Virus record (IMG/VR): IMGVR_UViG_3300006059_000005
Coordinates: 1-42,213 of that record
Strand: one strand, 5' to 3'
Length of the DNA: 42,213 nucleotides
Source of the DNA: a virus
The notes beneath the pieces were generated by a model. That model made no database searches and was not told the origin of the DNA. It saw only the letters and a list, made by a program, of their open reading frames with translations. Position numbers and translations under genes: made by a program. Positions 31,689 to 38,897 of this stretch are shown here, one piece after another. How positions within the stretch are numbered: the first letter of the stretch is position 1; every line of letters starts with the position of its first letter.

Positions 31689-33428
31689 ATGGCTGAGAAA
31701 TTTCCAGTAGGACAAGCGCCGTGGGAAACCGGTGGCGCGCCAAAAGAAAAATCTGCATTCCGTGTCGGCCAAGCGCCGTGGGATCAGCCGCAAGCCGCGC
31801 CTGCACCGAGCGCGCCGCCCGCGGATCCGAATAGCGGTGCCGAGGCGACGCTCGAGGGATTTGGCCAGGGAGGGACTTTTGGCTATCTCCCCAACCTCCA
31901 AGCCCGCCTTGCTCAAATGGGAAACGCTGTATTGCCTGAATCAATGGGCGGCGGCGGCGACGAATCATACGAGGATTTGAAAAAAGCATTCCAACGCCGC
32001 GATCTTGCGCTGAAGTCAGCGCATCCAATCGCATCGGTCGCTGGCAATGTCGGCGGGGCCGTAATGAGCGCGCCAGCCGGAGGCATGCTTATCAAAGGGG
32101 CCGGCGCTGCAATGAAGGGCGCGCAAGCGATGCGCGCGGCCGGCGAGGCCGCACCTTTAGTCGGTGAACTCCTCGATGCGCCCGCGGCACTACTTCCAGG
32201 GGCCGCGGGAACCGCCGCGCCAGGAGTCGCATCCGTCGCTCAGCCGGTGTCGACATTGGCAAAGGTCGGAAAAGCTGCGGCGACTGGCGCGGGATATGGC
32301 GCTATTGAAAATCCCGAAATGGAAGCCGACCCCAATGATCCGTACGGCGAGCTCAAAGCGCGACTGAGCAATGCGGCTTTGGGCGGCATTACCGGAGGTG
32401 TTACCGAGGGCGTTTTGTCCGGAGTCAGTAACCGACTCGCCAAAGCTGGCCAGCGCTATTCCGATAAAGCGGTCGTTAAACAAATCGGCGCCAATGCTGG
32501 GCAAATCAAACAAATTTTGAAAAAAGACGAGATACCAAAAATCGGGAATTTCCTTGAGGACAATGGACTCATGGGAGTTGGCACTTCGCTCGACGACGTG
32601 GCCGAGAAGTCTGGCGACATTTTAAAAACTGATGGGCCAAAGATCGGTAAGCTCTACGATGAGGCCCAGCAAGTTTCAAATATCATCGCCACGCGAGGCG
32701 GACCTGACGCAAAAGCCGTCGCCGTTTCAGGCCCGGCGCTTGCCGATCAAATCATGGCCTCAGTGACGAGTGACGTTAAAGCTCATCCAGACCGCAATTT
32801 GGTGACCAAAACCATTAGCGACGCGCTCGAACCCTTGCGCGATATGGGTGAAAATGCCAACATCAAAGACCTCCACGATTTTCGCAAAGGGCTCGATGAA
32901 AACATCAACTGGACGCAAGCGAGTAAAGAGCGAGACGCCATCCAGCGCGCCTACGTCAAAGCGCGCGACATGGTGTCACGGACGACGCAAGATACTATTG
33001 ACCGCTTGGATAACGCCGTATCCGGATCCGCACCAGCCGCCGGTGTACTGGATAAATTAAAAGCGCTCAATCAGCGATTTTCGACCGCATCGACAGTGAA
33101 CACGATCGCTCAGCAAGGCGTTGGCCGCGAGACCGCCAAAGCGTTCATGGGCCATGGGGTAATCGGTGGCGGCGCAGGCCTTGGGGCCGCGATGCTTGAT
33201 TATCAACACCATGGTAATCCGCTGCGCGCGGCGGCGGTGGGTCTAGGGACGGCGGCGGCCGTCACTGGTGCTAGAAAATTTGGGACGCCGGTCGGATACT
33301 ACGGCGGCCAAATGGTGAATCAATTGGGAAGGGCTGGGCAAGCCGTTGCCAATAATCCAGCCATGGTCGGAGCCGGCGCGGCTTCACCGTGGGCCAACAT
33401 GAATATGAGGGATCAATATGGGCGGTGA
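31689..33428 (+). CDS. Probable internal virion / ejection protein (579 aa)
   Basis: ATG 31689 directly abuts the previous stop. The N-terminus carries a repeated VGQAPW motif (residues 7-12 and 26-31) in a Pro/Ala-rich linker, a pattern found in large phage internal proteins. The middle is Ala/Gly-rich with membrane-like stretches (VAGNVGGAVMSAPAGGMLIKGAGAA), then long helices and a final hydrophobic region. It could insert in the host envelope during ejection. No peptidoglycan-cutting domain seen. Confidence 0.7.
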   Translation: MAEKFPVGQAPWETGGAPKEKSAFRVGQAPWDQPQAAPAPSAPPADPNSGAEATLEGFGQGGTFGYLPNLQARLAQMGNAVLPESMGGGGDESYEDLKKAFQRRDLALKSAHPIASVAGNVGGAVMSAPAGGMLIKGAGAAMKGAQAMRAAGEAAPLVGELLDAPAALLPGAAGTAAPGVASVAQPVSTLAKVGKAAATGAGYGAIENPEMEADPNDPYGELKARLSNAALGGITGGVTEGVLSGVSNRLAKAGQRYSDKAVVKQIGANAGQIKQILKKDEIPKIGNFLEDNGLMGVGTSLDDVAEKSGDILKTDGPKIGKLYDEAQQVSNIIATRGGPDAKAVAVSGPALADQIMASVTSDVKAHPDRNLVTKTISDALEPLRDMGENANIKDLHDFRKGLDENINWTQASKERDAIQRAYVKARDMVSRTTQDTIDRLDNAVSGSAPAAGVLDKLKALNQRFSTASTVNTIAQQGVGRETAKAFMGHGVIGGGAGLGAAMLDYQHHGNPLRAAAVGLGTAAAVTGARKFGTPVGYYGGQMVNQLGRAGQAVANNPAMVGAGAASPWANMNMRDQYGR

Positions 33429-33633
33429 CGGAGGCGGCGGTGCTGGCGGAGGAATAGGCGGCGGCGCGATGAGCGGGGGGCCCGGTGGACAAACCGGAGC
33501 CGATGGCGCACCAGTCGATACGCATGGAACCGCTCGTGATTTTGGAAACATGCTTAACGCTTACAAGGGCGGTCGAGTGAAGCGGCCAAAAGGTCGATTT
33601 TCGCCGTGGACCGCAATGAAGGGGGACCGATGA
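33418..33633 (+). CDS. Small glycine-rich protein (71 aa)
   Basis: ATG 33418 overlaps the previous gene. The first 30 residues are almost all Gly with Ala, Met and Ser; the rest is basic (NAYKGGRVKRPKGRFSPW). The SPW ending recurs in the neighbouring genes (ASPWAN before, SSPWTK after), suggesting related short tails. Likely a small virion component; unknown. Confidence 0.6.
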   Translation: MGGDGGGGAGGGIGGGAMSGGPGGQTGADGAPVDTHGTARDFGNMLNAYKGGRVKRPKGRFSPWTAMKGDR

Positions 33634-33863
33634 AAAACTGGATCGCTGGCGCCGTACAGCATCCTGGAGCGCTTCACCAGGAGTTGGGCATTCCACAAGG
33701 GCAAAAGATCCCGCAAGATATCTTGGCCCAGGCCGCGCAATCTGGCGGCAAACTCGGCCAACGGGCGCGTTTCGCGGAAAACATGCGAGGTCTTTCGAGC
33801 CCATGGACTAAGATGGGCAGTGGCGGAAATGGAAATAGCAACAATTCAAGTGGAGGGTATTGA
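33630..33863 (+). CDS. Conserved small phage protein with a GALH-ELGIPQGQKIP motif (77 aa)
   Basis: ATG 33630 overlaps the previous stop and has GGGGGA upstream. The core HPGALHQELGIPQGQKIP followed by LAQAAQSGGKLGQRARFAENMR matches a small family I recognise from many tailed phages, often near the end of the virion genes, with no known role. Ends in an Asn/Ser/Gly tail. Confidence 0.8.
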   Translation: MKNWIAGAVQHPGALHQELGIPQGQKIPQDILAQAAQSGGKLGQRARFAENMRGLSSPWTKMGSGGNGNSNNSSGGY

Positions 33864-33865
33864 AA

Positions 33866-34183
33866 ATGAAAGTCATGATCGAGGGCCAACCGGCCAATCC
33901 AGAGGGTGAGTCGGCAGAAGAAGAGCGCAAAGAAAAGCCAACCGTGCATGAGCTCGATATGCATCATCGAACCTTGGTTGACGCCGAGGAAATTCGCAAT
34001 GATCCGCATATTATGAAGCATCTTGTGCCGCATATGCAGAAAAAAGCCACCGCACTCAAGATGGCCATGAATAAGAGCCCAGCGGGCTCGGCAATGGCTA
34101 TGCCGGATGACGATACCGGTAAGCAAGCCGACAAGATCACGTCGGTTGATGGACTTCGGAAAAAATACAAATCAATGGCTTAA
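33866..34183 (+). CDS. Acidic/basic small protein (105 aa), last gene of the late operon
   Basis: ATG 33866 is 8 bases after GGAGGG; a TTG at 33860 is less likely. The sequence is polar with a helical middle (NDPHIMKHLVPHMQKKATALKMAMNK) rich in His, Lys and Met, and ends DGLRKKYKSMA. No family is recognised. The frame stays open after the TAA for 48 codons; see findings. Confidence 0.7.
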   Translation: MKVMIEGQPANPEGESAEEERKEKPTVHELDMHHRTLVDAEEIRNDPHIMKHLVPHMQKKATALKMAMNKSPAGSAMAMPDDDTGKQADKITSVDGLRKKYKSMA

Positions 34184-34219
34184 GGCTTTGAGGGACGCTT
34201 CGCCGAAAGGCACTCTCCT

Positions 34220-34330
34220 GTGCAGGCTAAAACTGGTCGCAATCCTGCCAGGTGTCCGGGATGCCATGATCCCAAGGATGGCCAAGGGGGCACTGGGGCG
34301 CCCCTCATTTTTCAAGACCCGAATGTCTAG
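34220..34330 (+). CDS. Possible small CPGC protein (36 aa), GTG start
   Basis: GTG 34220 after AAAGG at 9 bases. The frame reads MQAKTGRNPARCPGCH followed by a polar Gly-rich tail, which looks protein-like and has one Cys pair. It is in the same frame as the preceding gene, so the product could alternatively arise by stop readthrough. Overlaps the minus-strand gene end by 26 bases. Low certainty. Confidence 0.35.
   Translation: MQAKTGRNPARCPGCHDPKDGQGGTGAPLIFQDPNV
34285..34312 (+). terminator. Candidate terminator of the late operon
   Basis: AGGGG pairs with CCCCT (34301-34305) around a loop that itself contains the palindrome GGGGCGCCCC (34295-34304), and CATTTTTC follows. It lies where the late operon meets the opposing recombination operon. 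The stem is short and the site may fall in the small frame above, so the call is tentative. Confidence 0.35.
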
Positions 34331-34448
34331 CGCACCGCTGACAGTAGTAGGTCTTAATGGGTTGCTTTAGTAGGTTATTGGAACATACGTAAAGCTTCAC
34401 CTTTATCGTCGAATCACAGATTTTACAGCGGGGCTTTAGTAATTTCAC
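34305..34448 (-). CDS. Small zinc-ribbon-like protein (47 aa), GTG start
   Basis: GTG 34446-34448 overlaps the TGA of the upstream gene (GTGA), so translation is probably coupled; the longer frame is antisense to that gene. Two Cys pairs, CKIC (9-12) and CQRC (36-39), at the spacing of a small treble-clef or zinc ribbon, between basic stretches. Last gene of the recombination operon; function unknown. Confidence 0.7.
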   Translation of the reverse strand: MKLLKPRCKICDSTIKVKLYVCSNNLLKQPIKTYYCQRCARHSGLEK

Positions 34449-34891
34449 CGGCTGACGGATGCGAGCGGATTTTCGAGCGGGAGGAGGAGCGGCTCGAGAT
34501 TGATCATGTCCTCTGGAGTTAATTCCCTGGACGGATCGTTCGAGCGCTTTGAAAACTCCGCGCAATGCTCGGCCAACACCTTAACATCAATTTTATCTCG
34601 ACGGGCCAATTCAAATTCATGCTCATCGAGTTTTTTGACCTCGTCATTAAACTGTTCACGTTTAGTTTTATCAATGAGGTATTCCCCTGGCATTTCGGGA
34701 TTGGGCTTGCCAAATTTCTTGACAAGCCCATCGAATGTTTCGTTGCAAAGGGCATGTTGCTTTTGAATATCGCGACCGAGTAGCGACATTTTAAGCCCTA
34801 ATTCAAAGCCCATCGGAGTCTTGACCATTTTATCGAGCGACTCTTTAAAGGCCATGCTTCGCAAATTCGCCCATTTTAATTTGATTGCCAT
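34445..34891 (-). CDS. Hypothetical helical protein (148 aa) of the recombination operon
   Basis: AAGGAGGACAAGAAA precedes ATG 34891. Begins MAIKLKWANLRSMAFKESLDKMVKTPM; helical and charged throughout, with a Pro-containing middle (KPNPEMPGEYLIDKTKREQF). It resembles small replication-associated phage proteins of similar length found near SSB genes, but I cannot name a family. A role in recombination or replication is inferred from position. Confidence 0.7.
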   Translation of the reverse strand: MAIKLKWANLRSMAFKESLDKMVKTPMGFELGLKMSLLGRDIQKQHALCNETFDGLVKKFGKPNPEMPGEYLIDKTKREQFNDEVKKLDEHEFELARRDKIDVKVLAEHCAEFSKRSNDPSRELTPEDMINLEPLLLPLENPLASVSR

Positions 34892-34904
34892 TTTCTTGTC
34901 CTCC

Positions 34905-35306
34905 TTAAAAGGGAATTTCTTCAGTAGAATCGGCGCTAACGTTATTGTGATTTGCTTCCACTTCCGGTTGCGATTTGCCCTCGCCTAAGAATTGGACGTT
35001 GTGGGCAACAATTTCAGTCTTGTATTTCTTTTGACCGGACTCATCCTCCCATGAGCGAGTCTGGAGCTCACCTTCAATAAATACCTGACGTCCCTTAGCG
35101 AGATATTTGCCAGAAATTTCAGCGAGCTTTTTGAAGGCAACAATGTTGTGCCATTCGGTTTTCTCTTTTTTCTCTCCGCCTTCATCCTTCCAGGACTTGG
35201 ACGTGGCAACAGAAAAATTGCAGATAGTGAGGCCGCCACTAGTTGTCTTAAGCTCTGGGTCCCGGCCCAGGCGCCCGATCAGCATCACCTTGTTGACTCC
35301 CGACAT
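34905..35306 (-). CDS. ssb: Single-stranded DNA-binding protein (133 aa)
   Basis: OB-fold SSB: VNKVMLIGRLGRDPELKTT, then FSVATSKSWKDE, EWHNIVAFKKLAEISGKYLAKGRQVFIEGELQTRSW and the acidic tail ending EEIPF, which mimics the bacterial DDIPF tip that recruits host repair and replication proteins. ATG 35306 has GGGGG 6 bases upstream; an ATG two codons earlier is less well placed. The start lies 59 bases inside the preceding gene. Confidence 0.95.
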   Translation of the reverse strand: MSGVNKVMLIGRLGRDPELKTTSGGLTICNFSVATSKSWKDEGGEKKEKTEWHNIVAFKKLAEISGKYLAKGRQVFIEGELQTRSWEDESGQKKYKTEIVAHNVQFLGEGKSQPEVEANHNNVSADSTEEIPF

Positions 35307-36012
35307 ACTCATCCCCCGTATTTTGTAGGCACCAATTTCTTATTTGGAGCCCAGTTTGTTCCGTAATCATGAATGGCGCTTTGCCTTGAAATAAGCTCGT
35401 GTTGTCCTTACTGGCCTTGGCGAGGTTACCCTCCTGATCAAGGTCAAGCTGGACAATCCACTTGTACTCAGTATCCTCGCGCGCAATATCTTTCACGCCC
35501 ACGCGCTTTGGCACTTGCTTGCCCTTATCGTCTTTTTCTAGGATGTAATCGGTTTTCTTTTTCACCGTGCAAATGATATGGATCGGTGATTGAAGTATGC
35601 GGTTAAAAACCGCGTCGTGCCGAGGTGTCACCTTTTTCCAACCGGTGAATGTATTTTTGGTCACTTCGGACACCTCTGAGTGAATATCGAGCGCTCCACC
35701 AATGCCCGCCCACTCATCGCTAATCGAATCAAGAATAAGGCACTTGAGTCCCGCTTTTTCGGCAGCGCCAATCACTTCGATAAATTTCTCAGGGCTAAAC
35801 GGCGGTGGAATTTCGAGCACTTTAAATTTACCCATTTGCCGCATATAGCATTGTGCCCGGCCAGCCTCGGTTTGTCCGACCCCCACTTTACTCATGTCAC
35901 CGATCAATCCCTTGGCGATCTTGAGGGCGCCAAGAGTTTTGCCAGCACCGGATTTCCCAGCGAGCGCCATTTTCATTCTTACGTCAGCATTTGATGCGTC
36001 TTTAAACTCCAA
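35248..36012 (-). CDS. Sak4-like RecA-fold ATPase (254 aa), TTG start
   Basis: Walker A GKSGAGKT (19-26) near the N-terminus, Walker B CLILDSISDEW (91-101) and later THxxF-like and GKAPFMITEQTG segments match the phage AAA/Sak4 group, which anneals single strands with its SSB. TTG 36010-36012 with GGAAGG 8 bases upstream gives MEFKDASNADVRMKMALAGKSG, the usual spacing to Walker A; the longer frame is antisense-like. Neighbours, an exonuclease and SSB, support recombination. Confidence 0.85.
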   Translation of the reverse strand: MEFKDASNADVRMKMALAGKSGAGKTLGALKIAKGLIGDMSKVGVGQTEAGRAQCYMRQMGKFKVLEIPPPFSPEKFIEVIGAAEKAGLKCLILDSISDEWAGIGGALDIHSEVSEVTKNTFTGWKKVTPRHDAVFNRILQSPIHIICTVKKKTDYILEKDDKGKQVPKRVGVKDIAREDTEYKWIVQLDLDQEGNLAKASKDNTSLFQGKAPFMITEQTGLQIRNWCLQNTGDEYVGSQQGDADRAPGPGPRA

Positions 36013-36358
36013 GTGGCCGCCCTTCCATTTGCTTATTGGCCACGTGCTCCGAACGAATAAAGCCTGCGAACAATATGCAATAATTTGCAAGATCAATCAG
36101 CGTATCGGCCACGCTTTCGTCTTTGACCTGGAGTTGGCCATTGGCAATATAGGCACCGATTCTTGAGAGTTTGTCAGACATGCGCGTAATGAAACCAATT
36201 TCCACTACACCCGGTGTAGCGACTAAGTGCCCGACCTGACGGAAGTTGGCAAACGGGTCAGCGCTCGCGCCAGTGTAATCGGCATTTTTCTTAGTGGTGA
36301 TATCCATCATGACCTGACACATTTTTTGGTGGAACTCCATGTACTCTTTTTTAGTCAT
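36002..36358 (-). CDS. DUF1599 / nucleotide-modification-associated (Nmad1-like) protein (118 aa)
   Basis: The pattern KNADYTGASADPFANFRQV, then GFITRMSDKLSRI and KDESVADTLIDLANYCILFAGF, is that of the DUF1599 family, related by helical fold to MazG-like nucleotide enzymes. Conserved Asp/Glu residues in DYTG, SDK and DESV may bind metal and nucleotide. Such proteins occur with nucleotide-modification systems, so base modification or pool control is possible; no partner enzyme is seen. A GGAGGCCGCG site precedes the ATG, which overlaps the exonuclease stop. Confidence 0.85.
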   Translation of the reverse strand: MTKKEYMEFHQKMCQVMMDITTKKNADYTGASADPFANFRQVGHLVATPGVVEIGFITRMSDKLSRIGAYIANGQLQVKDESVADTLIDLANYCILFAGFIRSEHVANKQMEGRPLGV

Positions 36359-37262
36359 CGCGGCCTCCGGCCATTTGTGGACGCATAGCCCAGGGAGGAG
36401 GATTGATTTTAGGCCGCATGCCCTCGGGAAAATATCCTGGCCATTTGTCGCCCTTAATACCGTTTTCTAGTTTCGTCACCGCGTCCATCCATTTCATGTG
36501 ACCCGTTTCCCAACAACCAATGTCTACGTCATAATCTTGGACTTCATAATCGCGACCATTGACAGAATCGGTTTCGGCAGCGATGAAAATCGCAGGCAAG
36601 TTATCTATGCCCATGGCCTGAATGGCTTGCCTGTAATGGCAGAGCGAAAGGTCATAGTTGAGTTTGTGAAGCTGCCGTGAGAAATCATCGGCCTTCGCGC
36701 TCCTCATGGTCTTAAGCTCAAGCCAATAGCTGTCATGAATGCCATCAATTTTTGCCCTGAAATTTAACTCCGAAAATTTACATGTCCAAAAAATTGAAGC
36801 TTCCTTGACCGCTGGCTCGATGAGTTTGCCGTATTTCATCATGATTGCCGATTTTATTTGATTTGCCTCAATGAGCATTTCGCGGCTGATTGCCTGTTTG
36901 CCGGCGTTCTCAGTGAGTAGACGCTGTTTTTCGGCCTTCCCTTCATTGGTGCGGAAGTTTAAATCCGGCATAATGAAAAATTCTTTTTCATATTCATTCG
37001 GCGTGAGCGTCAGGGTATGAACCAGGCTTCCCAACATCATATCCTCGGAGGGCTTTTTGGGTTCCGGCCGATGTTTGCCCAAATAGTATTGATGAAAATG
37101 CGCCGGCGATTTATCAAATAAATATTTGAGATTTGTGCTCGACCAATAAGAGTCAAGTGCGTGGTAGTCAGAATTGGAAAGATTTTGGCACGCGCCCTTA
37201 AAAGCTCCGACCTTAGCCCCGGAACGAAACCCGGGGTCGGAAGCATCAATCATTTTAAACAT
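36351..37262 (-). CDS. RecE-like PD-(D/E)XK exonuclease (303 aa)
   Basis: N-terminal LSNSDYHALDSYWSSTNLKYLFDKSPAHFHQYY and GSLVHTLTLTP (His82) are typical of the RecE/exonuclease VIII group. The active site follows: Glu155, Asp173 in KIDGI and Glu182-x-Lys184 in LELKT. It would digest 5' ends to expose single strands for the Sak4-like protein and SSB. ATG 37262 has GGGGG 4 bases upstream and lies just after the promoter at 37290-37318. C-terminus Pro/Met-rich. Confidence 0.88.
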   Translation of the reverse strand: MFKMIDASDPGFRSGAKVGAFKGACQNLSNSDYHALDSYWSSTNLKYLFDKSPAHFHQYYLGKHRPEPKKPSEDMMLGSLVHTLTLTPNEYEKEFFIMPDLNFRTNEGKAEKQRLLTENAGKQAISREMLIEANQIKSAIMMKYGKLIEPAVKEASIFWTCKFSELNFRAKIDGIHDSYWLELKTMRSAKADDFSRQLHKLNYDLSLCHYRQAIQAMGIDNLPAIFIAAETDSVNGRDYEVQDYDVDIGCWETGHMKWMDAVTKLENGIKGDKWPGYFPEGMRPKINPPPWAMRPQMAGGRDD

Positions 37263-37289
37263 TCATCCCCCGTTTGGCCTTGAGAAAAA

Positions 37290-37318
37290 ACCATATCCAC
37301 GTAGCATTTATATTGCAA
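37290..37318 (-). promoter_or_regulatory. Candidate promoter of the recombination operon
   Basis: Leftward TTGCAA (37313-37318), 17 bases, TATGGT (37290-37295). Transcription would start near 37283, about 20 bases before the exonuclease ATG. The -35 hexamer overlaps the start codon of the divergent nuclease gene, so the two genes are likely to affect each other's expression. Confidence 0.55.
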
Positions 37319-37851
37319 TGTCAAAAGAGTCGACGCGCGCTGCGCTTAACCGTTTTTATCAACATCAACTCGATGAAGCGGCGCCTAAAGAAAAACGGGC
37401 TCCGAACAAAGAGCCGGAAAAGGCCGTGGAAAAGGCATGCCTTGTGTTAATGCGGGGCTGGGGATGGACTGTTGCGATCTATGAAGCCAAGGCGCGGTGG
37501 AATAGCGCGGCCGAGAGGTTTACTTCGCAGGGCATGAAATTTGGCACCTGCGATTGCATGGGCAACACTGCGGAAGGCATTGCCGTGGCCGTGGAGTTTA
37601 AGGCCCCGGGCAGGCTTGGAAGCTTTAACTCGGAGGCAAGGTTTTTACAGCGCCAGTTCATCGTCGATAAAGTGAACTCGAACGCGTTCGCCTGCGTCGT
37701 TGATTCGGCGGAGCGGCTTGAAATTATTAAAACCCGGTGGGAGGACTTGAGAAAGCTAGGGTTAGGACCTGCGCGTGATTACCTGCTATCCATGCTCCCC
37801 CAAAAGCGCGATTCTGGCCTTAAGCAAGAAAGGCTCTTTGACGATGAGTGA
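37318..37851 (+). CDS. VRR-NUC-type nuclease (177 aa)
   Basis: Small PD-(D/E)XK enzyme of the VRR-NUC kind: Glu37 in KEPEKAVEKA, Asp79 in TCDCMG, Glu93-x-Lys95 in AVEFKAPG and Gln in LQRQFIVDKV. In phages these act as Holliday-junction or flap nucleases in replication/recombination. ATG 37318 is chosen although its ribosome site is poor; the longer frame from 37174 is antisense to the exonuclease start. Reads away from the recombination operon. Confidence 0.85.
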   Translation: MSKESTRAALNRFYQHQLDEAAPKEKRAPNKEPEKAVEKACLVLMRGWGWTVAIYEAKARWNSAAERFTSQGMKFGTCDCMGNTAEGIAVAVEFKAPGRLGSFNSEARFLQRQFIVDKVNSNAFACVVDSAERLEIIKTRWEDLRKLGLGPARDYLLSMLPQKRDSGLKQERLFDDE

Positions 37852-38038
37852 GTGGCAATCCTATGAGATCTTTGACTTCCGACCGCGAAGGATGATTACG
37901 CTCCAACGTGTGATCGTAGCCCTAGGCTTCGCGGCGGGGGTCACCTTTTGTAGCTCAACGGCAAAGCCTAAACCGCTCCCGGAATTATGTTACCTTGTGC
38001 AGGGCAAGGTCTACTGCGCGAAGCCCACGCATAAATAA
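37844..38038 (+). CDS. Small single-span membrane protein (64 aa)
   Basis: ATG 37844 overlaps the stop of the nuclease gene. N-terminal polar/basic part (EIFDFRPRRMITL), one hydrophobic segment (RVIVALGFAAGVTFCSS) and a short Cys-containing exterior (LCYLVQGKVYCAKP). No lipobox consensus. Its stop directly abuts the stop of the opposing XRE gene. Function unknown. Confidence 0.6.
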   Translation: MSEWQSYEIFDFRPRRMITLQRVIVALGFAAGVTFCSSTAKPKPLPELCYLVQGKVYCAKPTHK

Positions 38039-38278
38039 TTACTCAGCGCGCTTTTCTAATTTTGATAAATGATCTTTGTTTATTGCCCTAATCAAGGTGG
38101 ATTTTGGCAGCTTCAGCGCTTGCGCCAACGCCTTGATTTTATCGGCTGGGCATGAGCATTGCCCGTTTTCCAAGCGAGAGATAAAAACCGCCGTTGAATT
38201 TAATTTCTCGGCAATGAAACCTTGCGAAATCCCAAGCTGTTCACGTCTTGTCTTAATTAATTTACTCGTCACCGTCAT
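38039..38278 (-). CDS. XRE/Cro-family HTH regulator (79 aa)
   Basis: Classic HTH_XRE: SKLIKTRREQLGISQGFIAEKLNSTAVFISRLENGQ (residues 5-40), with the recognition helix around STAVFISRLENG. AAAGGGG precedes ATG 38278. Single domain, so a Cro-type repressor or antitoxin-like regulator. It is the last gene of the long leftward operon, downstream of the promoter with a G9 tract, and could control that promoter or the lysis/lysogeny choice. Confidence 0.88.
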   Translation of the reverse strand: MTVTSKLIKTRREQLGISQGFIAEKLNSTAVFISRLENGQCSCPADKIKALAQALKLPKSTLIRAINKDHLSKLEKRAE

Positions 38279-38435
38279 CAGTTTCCCCTTTAAACCATTT
38301 CGGGAAACTTTTTCTTAACACTCGCTCGACAGCCTTGTCATATTGAATCTCTGCGCCATTAAAATATTCCGGCAGGAGATTGATCACTCGCGGGTCCATT
38401 TTTTGCCTCGGGCTCAAGCGCAGATAGGCCACCAT
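38262..38435 (-). CDS. Small basic/acidic protein (57 aa) upstream of the XRE regulator
   Basis: ATG 38435 follows an in-frame TGA and has only a weak ribosome site. The protein MVAYLRLSPRQKMDPRVINL then has a helical part (YDKAVERVLRKSFPKWFKG) and an acidic end. It overlaps the regulator start by 17 bases, so it may couple its translation. The protein reads naturally but matches no family I know; a toxin-like role next to an XRE gene is conceivable without evidence. Confidence 0.6.
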   Translation of the reverse strand: MVAYLRLSPRQKMDPRVINLLPEYFNGAEIQYDKAVERVLRKSFPKWFKGETDDGDE

Positions 38436-38470
38436 GTCATTGGCTCATCGTCACTATATGGTTTTTTCAT
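38414..38470 (-). CDS. Possible leader peptide (18 aa)
   Basis: ATG 38470 follows GGGAG at 6 bases, the best ribosome site in this leader, and encodes MKKPYSDDEPMTWWPICA. It overlaps the start of the 57-residue gene in another frame. It may be a regulatory leader, or a remnant if a frameshift has separated it from the next frame. Confidence 0.3.
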   Translation of the reverse strand: MKKPYSDDEPMTWWPICA

Positions 38471-38490
38471 TCATCACTCCCGTTTTGACC

Positions 38491-38520
38491 GTATTAACAG
38501 GGGGGGGGTACTGAATGCAA
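38491..38520 (-). promoter_or_regulatory. Candidate promoter with G9/C9 spacer tract
   Basis: Leftward TTGCAT (38515-38520), 18 bases, TAATAC (38491-38496), with TGT just upstream giving an extended -10. The spacer contains nine consecutive G on the plus strand (38500-38508). It would drive the leader, the 57-residue gene and the XRE regulator. Changes in tract length would alter -35/-10 spacing. Confidence 0.5.
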
Positions 38521-38533
38521 TAACTAAATTGAT

Positions 38534-38719
38534 TTATTTAATAGTTTTGATTTTTTTGACCATTTTGACGGACTTTACTTTGCCTGGTCCGTGGCTCACT
38601 CGATCGGGAATGTTTTTTGGCGTCTCGCTATTCCATTCATCGAATTGGGCCTGGGTCCATTTGCCCTGTTTTACTTGATCGGCGCCCCAAGCACGCTGTT
38701 TTTGGGATTTAAATGGCAT
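38534..38719 (-). CDS. Small basic phage protein (61 aa)
   Basis: ATG 38719 is 6 bases after a perfect GGAGG; the longer frame overlaps the zinc-ribbon gene and is rejected. Begins MPFKSQKQRAWGADQV, like the PFKSxAQxR start of small phage proteins often found in accessory regions, then WTQAQFDEWNSETP and a Lys/Val-rich tail. Possibly a nucleic-acid binder; unknown. Confidence 0.78.
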   Translation of the reverse strand: MPFKSQKQRAWGADQVKQGKWTQAQFDEWNSETPKNIPDRVSHGPGKVKSVKMVKKIKTIK

Positions 38720-38882
38720 CTTTGGCCTCCATTTCCCATTCCCAACCGCAGCGATCGCACATAAGGGCGATGCTCTCGTCCTTGCCAATCCAGTCCATTT
38801 GCATCCAGCCGCACTTCGGGCATTCCGGCTCGCTGGTGAATTTTGGCAATGGCTCTATGTCGTCAATTTTGGTATCTGTCAT
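38709..38882 (-). CDS. Zinc-ribbon protein (57 aa)
   Basis: ATG 38882 with GGGAG 8 bases upstream. Two Cys pairs in the right order, CPKCGW (25-30) and CDRCGW (45-50), form a typical zinc ribbon with Trp after each pair. Acidic N-terminus. Overlaps the next gene by 11 bases. Such proteins can bind RNA polymerase or nucleic acid; the actual target is unknown. Confidence 0.75.
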   Translation of the reverse strand: MTDTKIDDIEPLPKFTSEPECPKCGWMQMDWIGKDESIALMCDRCGWEWEMEAKDAI

Positions 38883-38897
38883 TTTAAAAGCTCCCAG

